Of a DNA stretch of 20,752 nucleotides, positions 15,932 through 20,752 are shown piece by piece (position 1 is the stretch's first letter; the number at the start of each line of letters is the position of its first letter). Where the stretch lies: positions 1 through 20,752 of the forward strand of contig CAKOHL010000009.1 of assembly GCA_934085635.1 (NCBI GenBank), written 5' to 3'. Made by a program: the position numbers and the translations under genes. The notes beneath the pieces are model-generated. The model worked only from the letters and a program-made list of their open reading frames with translations, was not told where the DNA came from and did not search any database. Origin of the DNA: an uncultured Bacilli bacterium. GTDB taxonomy: Bacteria; Bacillota_I; Bacilli_A; RF39; UBA660.

Positions 15932-16108
15932 ATGAAAGTTAAAGTTTTTGATGAATCACACGAAAGAGATTTAGAAAATAAAGTTAATGCATTTTTAGCA
16001 GTTATAAAAGATAAAGAAGTTGTTGATATTAAGTTTTCAGTATCAGCAAGTATATTTAGTAGCGAGCAAATTTATTGCTTTAGCTGTATGATAGTATATT
16101 ATGAATAG
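15932..16108 (+). CDS. Cse60-like small protein
   Basis: A 58-residue protein. MKVKVFDESHERDLENKVNA, the central IKDKEVVDIKFSVSAS and the ending EQIYCFSCMIVYYE match the layout of Bacillus subtilis Cse60 (YteV), a small sporulation protein of unknown function expressed under sigma-E there. I chose ATG 15932; an in-frame TTG at 15920 is part of the -10 box and cannot be the start. No Shine-Dalgarno precedes it, and the promoter puts the transcript start only a few bases upstream. The stop codon overlaps the ribosome site of the flippase gene, indicating translational coupling. The family match is from recall of the sequence pattern; a sporulation role here is unproven. Confidence 0.8.
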   Translation: MKVKVFDESHERDLENKVNAFLAVIKDKEVVDIKFSVSASIFSSEQIYCFSCMIVYYE

Positions 16109-16118
16109 GAGTAATAGT

Positions 16119-17750
16119 ATGAAGAAGAATGGTTTTGTTGAAGGTACATTTATAGCAACATTTGCTATTATAATTGTTAAGGTTTTAGGTGCATTATATG
16201 TTATACCTTTTTATAGAATAATTGGAGAAAGTGGAGGAGCACTTTATAGTTATGCATATAATGTATATAATTTATTTTTAAATATTAGTACTGCTGGTAT
16301 CCCTATTGCAATTAGTAAACTTATTAGTGAGTATAATACTTTAGAAATGTATGAGGCAAAGGAAAGAGCTTATAAACTTGGTAGAAATATTATTCTTATA
16401 ATTTCAGTTATTGCTTTCTTTATGCTTTTTGTATTTTCAAAAGAGTTTGCAAGTTTAATTTTAGGTGAGATCAAAGGTGGTAATACATTAGATGATGTTA
16501 GTTTTGTTATAAAATGCGTATCTTTTTGTCTTCTTATTATACCTTTTCTTAGTGTTTCTAAAGGATACTTACAGGGACATAAGTACATTACACCTTCTAG
16601 TATAAGTCAAGTTATTGAACAAGTAGTTAGAATAGCTGTTTTATTAATGGGTTCATATATTGTAATTAACATATTAAATAAAAGTGTTACTTTAGGTGTG
16701 GGAGTATCTGTGTTTGCTGCATTTGTAGGTGGATGTTCTGCATATTTATATATAAAAATCAAGATGATTAAAAATAAAAGTGCTTTTCCTACTAAGAATA
16801 CTAAAGATAATGTTAGTAATAAAGAAATTTTTAAAAAGATTCTTAAGTATTCAATACCTTTAATTATAGTTAGTGTTGCTACTGATATTTATAGTTTAAC
16901 AGATATGACTCTTGTTGTTAGAACTAGTTATAAACTTGGTTATACTGCTAAAGAAGCCGAGTTAATTGCAAGTATTATTAGTACGTGGGCACCTAAAATA
17001 TGCATGATTATTAATGCTGTTGCTATAGGTATGGGCACTAGTTTAATACCACATATGGTAAGTAGTTATACTAAAAAAGATTACACTTCTTCAAATAAAA
17101 GATTTAATGAGGCACTTAGAATTATTATAGTTTCCACTCTTCCTCTTGCAGTTGGACTTGCCTTTCTAAGTGAACCTGTTTATACTCTTTTCTATGGTAA
17201 TAACACTTATGGTACTTTAATACTTAGATATACTAGTATTAGTAGTTTCTTTGCTAGTATATATATTGTCATTAGTTTATCTTTACAGAGTCTTAATAAA
17301 TTTAAAACAGTTTATGTTAGTTCAATAATGGGATTTCTTATCAATGCACTTCTTGATGTACCTTTAATGCACTTATTTAATCTAATGGGACTTGAAGCTT
17401 TTTATGGGGCTATTTTAGCAACTATTTTAGGATATGTATTTAGTTATATATATTCACTTACTTCTCTTAAAAGGAGTATGAATTTTAATTATAGTGAGAC
17501 ACTTGATACTATTAAAAAGGTATTTCTCCCTATAATTTCAATGTTTATAGTACTTGTTATACTTAATCTATTTGTTAAATTACCAACAAATGGTATAATG
17601 AGGATGTGTTTAGTACTTGGTTTATATACTTTACTTGGGGCTTTTGTATATTTGGGCATATCATATAAAACTGGTTTACTTTATGAAGTTTTTGGTAAAG
17701 ATTATGTAGATAATTTATTAAGAAAATTACATTTAAAGAGGAGGTTATAA
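16119..17750 (+). CDS. MurJ/SpoVB-family polysaccharide or lipid II flippase
   Basis: A 543-residue integral membrane protein of the MOP/MATE-like flippase group (MurJ, YtgP, SpoVB). It opens with the family start GFVEGTFIATFAIIIVKVLG then YVIPFYRIIGESGGALY, and has about 14 hydrophobic helices, with internal landmarks AGIPIAISKLISEYN, SKGYLQGHKYITPSSISQ and IPLIIVSVATDIYS. Length fits the family. Members move lipid-linked cell-wall precursors across the membrane; SpoVB acts on spore cortex precursors. ATG 16119 is preceded at 7 nt by AGGAG (16107-16111); ATG 16101 has no ribosome site. It sits between a Cse60-like gene and an ABC exporter in one overlapping operon. Housekeeping lipid II export versus a spore-specific role cannot be separated here. 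Confidence 0.9.
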   Translation: MKKNGFVEGTFIATFAIIIVKVLGALYVIPFYRIIGESGGALYSYAYNVYNLFLNISTAGIPIAISKLISEYNTLEMYEAKERAYKLGRNIILIISVIAFFMLFVFSKEFASLILGEIKGGNTLDDVSFVIKCVSFCLLIIPFLSVSKGYLQGHKYITPSSISQVIEQVVRIAVLLMGSYIVINILNKSVTLGVGVSVFAAFVGGCSAYLYIKIKMIKNKSAFPTKNTKDNVSNKEIFKKILKYSIPLIIVSVATDIYSLTDMTLVVRTSYKLGYTAKEAELIASIISTWAPKICMIINAVAIGMGTSLIPHMVSSYTKKDYTSSNKRFNEALRIIIVSTLPLAVGLAFLSEPVYTLFYGNNTYGTLILRYTSISSFFASIYIVISLSLQSLNKFKTVYVSSIMGFLINALLDVPLMHLFNLMGLEAFYGAILATILGYVFSYIYSLTSLKRSMNFNYSETLDTIKKVFLPIISMFIVLVILNLFVKLPTNGIMRMCLVLGLYTLLGAFVYLGISYKTGLLYEVFGKDYVDNLLRKLHLKRRL

Positions 17751-18649
17751 TGTTAAAATTAGAGCACGTTACCAAATATTATGGGGATTTTTTAGCAGTA
17801 GATGATTTATCTTTTGAAGTTAAAAGTGGAGAAATATTTGGACTTCTTGGTGTCAATGGTGCTGGTAAGACTACTACTTTTAGAATGATTACTGGACTTT
17901 TAGATAAAACAAGTGGTAAGATAACTTTTAATGGTAAGAAAATTGATTATTCTGTTACTGACCAAATCGGATTTTTAACTGAAGAGAGAAGTTTGCTTAC
18001 TAAACTCACTGTTCTAGAGCAAGCTAAATTTTATGGCGGACTTAAAGGAATGAGCGAGAAAGCTATTATAGAAAGACTTGATTATTTACTTGATAAACTA
18101 GAAATTTCTGAATATAAAAACAAAAAAATAAAAGAATTAAGTAAAGGTAATTCACAAAAAATACAGTTTATTATGAGTATAATTAATTCTCCAAAACTTC
18201 TTATTCTAGATGAACCTTTTAGTGGACTTGATCCTATTAATATCGAACTTTTTAAAAACTTAATTTTGGAACTTAAAGAAAATGGAACTTCTATAATTTT
18301 TTCTTCTCATAGAATGGAACACGTTGAGTTCTTCTGTGAAAGTTTAGTTATTTTAGTTAAAGGTAAGACTGTATTATCTGGTAATTTAAAAGAGATTAAA
18401 GATAATTATAGAAAAAAGAATATTAGTATAATTGGTGATGTTGATACTAATGAGTTAAAGAAAATTAAAGGTGTTAATAAAGTCACTAGTAATCAAAGTG
18501 AAATTATAGTTAGTATAGAGGATAAATCATATGTTAATGATGTATTTAAATATGTTAGTAAATGTAAGAATATTGTTAAGTTTGTTGTAGAAGAACCTAC
18601 ATTAAACGAAATATTTATAGATAAGGTAGGTGCTGTTTATGACAAGTAA
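17750..18649 (+). CDS. ABC transporter ATP-binding protein, NatA type
   Basis: A 299-residue ATPase. Walker A GVNGAGKT (34-41), signature LSKGN (130-134, deviating from LSGGQ), Walker B LLILDE (150-155) with catalytic Glu155, D-loop SGLDP, and H-loop His187 in SSHRMEH. The Q-loop position reads TEER (77-80), as in NatA/YhaQ-type proteins (from memory, often PEER). A C-terminal accessory domain (~215-299) follows. It powers export through the membrane protein encoded next, with which it overlaps by 11 nt. Its ATG overlaps the flippase stop (TAATG) and has a GAGGAGG site 5 nt upstream. The NatAB-like family includes sodium and drug or peptide exporters; the substrate is unknown here. Confidence 0.93.
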   Translation: MLKLEHVTKYYGDFLAVDDLSFEVKSGEIFGLLGVNGAGKTTTFRMITGLLDKTSGKITFNGKKIDYSVTDQIGFLTEERSLLTKLTVLEQAKFYGGLKGMSEKAIIERLDYLLDKLEISEYKNKKIKELSKGNSQKIQFIMSIINSPKLLILDEPFSGLDPINIELFKNLILELKENGTSIIFSSHRMEHVEFFCESLVILVKGKTVLSGNLKEIKDNYRKKNISIIGDVDTNELKKIKGVNKVTSNQSEIIVSIEDKSYVNDVFKYVSKCKNIVKFVVEEPTLNEIFIDKVGAVYDK

Positions 18650-19946
18650 GTTAGAACTACTAGTTAAAGATGGACTTAGAAAGAAACTAAATACTAAGTG
18701 GTTTAAAATAGTTAATATACTTTTGCTAATTGTTATTATAGGACTACTTAATATTGATTCCATTATTAAAGCTTTTGGGGGAGATTTTAATGAAGAAAGT
18801 AATATTTATGTTTATGATAAGACTAAAGTTTTTTATGATTCATTAAAGGCTGTTTATGATAATGCTAAGGTTAGTATAGCAGAGACTAGTCCTCAGTTAG
18901 TTAAGGCTGATAAAGATTATGATGAAGTTATTAATGATATTAAAGATAATGGGAAAAGTGATATTGTTTTAGTTATTGATGATATTCATAATGCTAAAGT
19001 GATTTCATTTGATTATGTAGATGCTTTAACTCTTCAAGTTCTTAATGCTTCTCTAGAGCAAGTTAAAACAAGCTTAGCACTTAGTGAAAGTGGACTAAAT
19101 GCAGAAGAATTAGAAAAAATTTATTCTCCAATTAATATTGAAAGAACTTATCTTAATGATGAACTTGATGAGAATTATGAACTTGTTCATTATATTGGTA
19201 ATTTAGCAATTCCTGTATTTATTATGCCATTTTTCTTTTTGATTTTATTAGTTACTCAGATGATTGGTGCTGAAATAAATGAAGAGAAGGCAAGTAAGAG
19301 TATGGAAATAATTATTACTAGTGTAAACCCTAGAACTCATTTTTTATCAAAAATGATCACGGCTAATGTATATGGAATAGTGCAGGCTCTTTTGTTTATA
19401 TTGTATATTGCTCTTGGACTTTTTGTTAGAAGAGTAACAACTGGAGCAAGTCTAGTAGGAAGTTTAGGGGAGAGTACTTCTAATTTAATTAGTAAGTTTG
19501 TGGAAAGTGGTATGCTTACTACTATAGTTAGATGTTTACCTATGATTATAGTAATGATACTTTTAAGTTTCTTTGCATATTCACTACTTGCAGGAATTCT
19601 TGCATCAATGACTACTAGTCAAGAAGATTATCAACAACTTCAAACTCCTATGATGCTTCTTATTATGGCTGGATATTTCTTAGCTATTATGGCTAGTACT
19701 TATGAAAAGAGTTCATTTATAATGACTATATCAGTATTACCATTTATATCTTGCATTCTTGCACCTGTACTTTTTGTACTTGGACAAATCACAGTAGTGC
19801 ACATTCTTATCGCGGTTGTTTTACTACTTCTAGTCATATTTGTACTTTTAAAATATGGACTTAGAATTTATAAGGCTGGTATACTTAATTATAGTTCAAG
19901 TAACTTGTGGAAAAAGATGTTTGAAAGTGTTAAAATAAAAGAGTGA
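18639..19946 (+). CDS. ABC transporter permease, NatB/YhaP type
   Basis: A 435-residue ABC-2 type permease. One N-terminal membrane helix (about 24-41, KIVNILLLIVIIGLLNI), a large extracytoplasmic domain (~45-180), then about five more helices. After the second helix comes EINEEKASKSMEIIITSV, a cytoplasmic motif I recognise from YhaP/NatB permeases. It forms the membrane part of the exporter with the ATPase encoded upstream. I chose ATG 18639, 8 nt after AAGGTAGG; the upstream GTG at 18630 overlaps that site. Substrate is unknown; NatB relatives handle sodium ions or toxic compounds. Confidence 0.9.
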   Translation: MTSKLELLVKDGLRKKLNTKWFKIVNILLLIVIIGLLNIDSIIKAFGGDFNEESNIYVYDKTKVFYDSLKAVYDNAKVSIAETSPQLVKADKDYDEVINDIKDNGKSDIVLVIDDIHNAKVISFDYVDALTLQVLNASLEQVKTSLALSESGLNAEELEKIYSPINIERTYLNDELDENYELVHYIGNLAIPVFIMPFFFLILLVTQMIGAEINEEKASKSMEIIITSVNPRTHFLSKMITANVYGIVQALLFILYIALGLFVRRVTTGASLVGSLGESTSNLISKFVESGMLTTIVRCLPMIIVMILLSFFAYSLLAGILASMTTSQEDYQQLQTPMMLLIMAGYFLAIMASTYEKSSFIMTISVLPFISCILAPVLFVLGQITVVHILIAVVLLLLVIFVLLKYGLRIYKAGILNYSSSNLWKKMFESVKIKE

Positions 19947-19957
19947 GGTTTTGTAAA

Positions 19958-20311
19958 ATGAAATTTAAGACAGAAAATTTATATTTAGTTAAAATATGTA
20001 ACTTGATTAAAATAGTAAGAATAGATAGAGGAGTATATAAAAAGTACTGGGAAGCTGATGAAAGATATGCATTAGCTTATCTAAAAGATGGTGAATATCG
20101 ATTTTGTATGACCTTTGTAGACATTTATACACATACACCATATCCATTTATAGATAATGTGTATACTACTAATATTCCTGTAGTAATAGAAACCAAACCT
20201 GTAATTACAAATACTAAATACTTAACTAAAGAAGAAACACTTCAAATATTAAAAGAGTTAAATCCAACTTATTTAAAAGAAAATACAAAAAGATTACGTT
20301 TATTTAAGTAG
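19958..20311 (+). CDS. Small protein of unknown function, last gene of operon
   Basis: A 117-residue, soluble-looking, basic protein (MKFKTENLYLVKICNLIKIV at the start, basic tail ENTKRLRLFK), rich in Tyr, with no signal peptide or membrane segment. I do not recognise a family. ATG 19958 is chosen because GTGAGG (19943-19948), which overlaps the permease stop codon, lies 9 nt upstream. Tight coupling suggests transcription with the exporter. The stop codon lies next to a hairpin that separates it from the tRNA genes. Confidence 0.78.
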   Translation: MKFKTENLYLVKICNLIKIVRIDRGVYKKYWEADERYALAYLKDGEYRFCMTFVDIYTHTPYPFIDNVYTTNIPVVIETKPVITNTKYLTKEETLQILKELNPTYLKENTKRLRLFK

Positions 20312-20320
20312 TAATCTTTT
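20288..20320. terminator. Hairpin after the operon, weak terminator or processing signal
   Basis: A perfect 10-bp stem, AAAAGATTAC (20288-20297) with GTAATCTTTT (20311-20320), and a 13-nt loop. There is no T-run beyond the stem on the plus strand, so termination may be partial. The tRNA-Leu begins 5 nt later, so read-through could supply the tRNAs. Confidence 0.45.
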
Positions 20321-20324
20321 AAAT

Positions 20325-20410
20325 GTGAGTGTGGTGGAATAGGTAGACACGCACGCTTGAGGGGCGTGTGGGCGTGGCCCGTGAGAGTTCAAGTCTCTTC
20401 ACTCACACCA
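20325..20410 (+). tRNA. tRNA-Leu (anticodon GAG)
   Basis: Acceptor GTGAGTG (20325-20331) pairs with CACTCAC (20400-20406), discriminator A20407, encoded CCA (20408-20410). Anticodon stem CACGC/GCGTG encloses loop TTGAGGG (20357-20363) with anticodon GAG (20359-20361), reading CUC and CUU. A long variable arm (class II) and a TTCAAGT T-loop are present. It is one likely ligand of the T-box at 7780-7978: its discriminator base matches the T-box variable base and its anticodon can read the CTT specifier by G-U wobble. Confidence 0.96.
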
Positions 20411-20411
20411 A

Positions 20412-20429
20412 ATTGATAGAAAAATCGAA
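20412..20429 (+). repeat. Direct repeat downstream of tRNA-Leu, copy 1
   Basis: 18 nt, ATTGATAGAAAAATCGAA, starting 2 nt after the CCA end. It matches 20564-20581 at 16 of 18 positions, at the same distance from the following tRNA. This copy lacks the hairpin that the second copy leads into. Confidence 0.55.
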
Positions 20430-20486
20430 TCTTGAGTTTATGTACTAAAATACAAAATCATCAAATATATTGTATATTTAGTATAT

Positions 20487-20562
20487 GCCGGAGTAGCGCA
20501 GTTGGTAGAGCAACTGAATCGTAATCAGTAGGTCGCGGGTTCAAATCCTGTTTCCGGCACCA
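20487..20562 (+). tRNA. tRNA-Thr (anticodon CGT)
   Basis: Acceptor GCCGGAG (20487-20493) pairs with TTCCGGC (20552-20558) with one G-U, discriminator A20559, encoded CCA (20560-20562). Anticodon stem ACTGA/TCAGT encloses loop ATCGTAA with anticodon CGT (20520-20522), reading ACG. D-arm (GCGCAGTTGGTAGAGC) and T-loop (TTCAAAT) are canonical. No promoter is visible in the 76 nt after tRNA-Leu, so the two are probably co-transcribed. Confidence 0.96.
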
Positions 20563-20563
20563 G

Positions 20564-20581
20564 ATTGATAGTAAACTCGAA
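20564..20581 (+). repeat. Direct repeat downstream of tRNA-Thr, copy 2
   Basis: ATTGATAGTAAACTCGAA, matching 20412-20429 at 16 of 18 positions. Here its end forms the 5' arm of the tRNA terminator. Confidence 0.55.
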
Positions 20582-20600
20582 CTTTTATGGTTCGAGTTTT
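20573..20600 (+). terminator. Terminator of the tRNA transcript
   Basis: Perfect 10-bp stem AAACTCGAAC (20573-20582) with GTTCGAGTTT (20590-20599), loop TTTTATG, ending in T4 then ATAAT. Confidence 0.75.
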
Positions 20601-20607
20601 ATAATAC

Positions 20608-20629
20608 AAAAAAGAGTTATATATAACTC
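20608..20629 (-). terminator. Minus-strand intrinsic terminator for a transcript entering from the right
   Basis: GAGTTATATATAACTC (20614-20629) is a perfect 16-nt palindrome. Read on the minus strand it is followed by T6 (20613-20608), a terminator arrangement; on the plus strand no T-run follows. It faces the tRNA terminator, implying convergent transcription from beyond the window. Confidence 0.55.
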
Positions 20630-20722
20630 GTAAATATACTAAAATGCCATTTTAGTAACACACACCGCTATTGGCAAAGTCAATAACGGTGTGCAAAGGG
20701 AAATCCCTTTTGAAACTCTTTT
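20610..20722. other. Hairpin-rich block, possible structured RNA or element end
   Basis: Consecutive stems: ACTAAAAT/ATTTTAGT (20638-20645 with 20649-20656, loop GCC), a 13-position stem 20661-20673 with 20681-20693 (one mismatch, loop GCAAAGT), and AAAGGG/CCCTTT (20695-20700 with 20705-20710). AAAAGAGTT (20610-20618) is complementary to AACTCTTTT (20714-20722) and could close all three into a multibranch structure, competing with the palindrome at 20614-20629. On the minus strand a frame is open from the right edge to a stop at 20639, 37 codons, so the block could instead be the end of a gene. I assign no function. The remainder to 20752 shows nothing else clear apart from GGC/GCC around 20740. 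Confidence 0.5.
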
Positions 20723-20752
20723 AAACATAATTTTAGCAAGGCATAAAGCCAA

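Noticed and set aside
20639..20752. Minus-strand partial frame of 37 codons open to the right edge
   Set aside because: A second frame is also partly open, the stretch is hairpin-rich and contains no recognisable motif; too short to call as a gene, although a minus-strand terminator follows it.
1..20752. CRISPR arrays, insertion sequences or prophage genes
   Set aside because: No regularly spaced repeats, transposase, integrase or structural phage genes were seen; the only possible mobile trace is the unexplained block at the right edge.

Overview
The window is very AT-rich bacterial DNA using the standard code (TGG for Trp, TGA only as stop). Strong AGGAGG-type ribosome sites, TTGACA/TATAAT promoters, a T-box leader, a PrsA-type lipoprotein, tiny YjcZ-like membrane peptides and a Cse60-like protein point to a low-GC Bacillota. 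A gut-type uncultured Bacilli or Mollicutes-related lineage is my guess; the placement is inferred from gene content only.

Layout. (1) 1-1665, minus: an open-ended gene with two helix-turn-helix modules, divergent from (2) 1813-3817, plus, two membrane-anchored secreted proteins of unknown function. A bidirectional terminator separates these from (3) a minus-strand PrsA-like foldase lipoprotein (3926-4879). Divergent from it is (4) a pair of tiny YjcZ-like membrane peptides missed by length cut-offs (4998-5230). (5) 5360-7735 is a family GH31 glycosidase homologue with altered active-site motifs. (6) 7740-10790 is a T-box-controlled unit: promoter, leucine-type T-box leader (specifier CTT), a small unknown membrane protein, then leuS. 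(7) 10875-14042 is a SWIM/SNF2 helicase. (8) 14105-15901 holds three short membrane or lipoprotein genes, at least two with their own promoter. (9) 15932-20311 is a tightly overlapping operon: Cse60-like protein, MurJ/SpoVB-family flippase, NatA/NatB-type ABC exporter and a small unknown protein. (10) 20325-20562 holds tRNA-Leu(GAG) and tRNA-Thr(CGT), followed by convergent terminators and a hairpin-rich block at the right edge.

The genome is compact. Several stop codons lie inside intrinsic terminator stems, promoters sit at or inside the end of the upstream gene, and two promoters lie so close to their start codons that the mRNAs should be leaderless or nearly so. The T-box and one of its likely ligands, tRNA-Leu(GAG), are both in this window, and the T-box variable base (T7938) matches the tRNA discriminator base (A20407).

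The observations most worth a second look are the membrane protein placed under leucine T-box control ahead of leuS, the GH31 homologue lacking the usual acid/base Asp, the leaderless promoters, and the structured block beyond the tRNAs.
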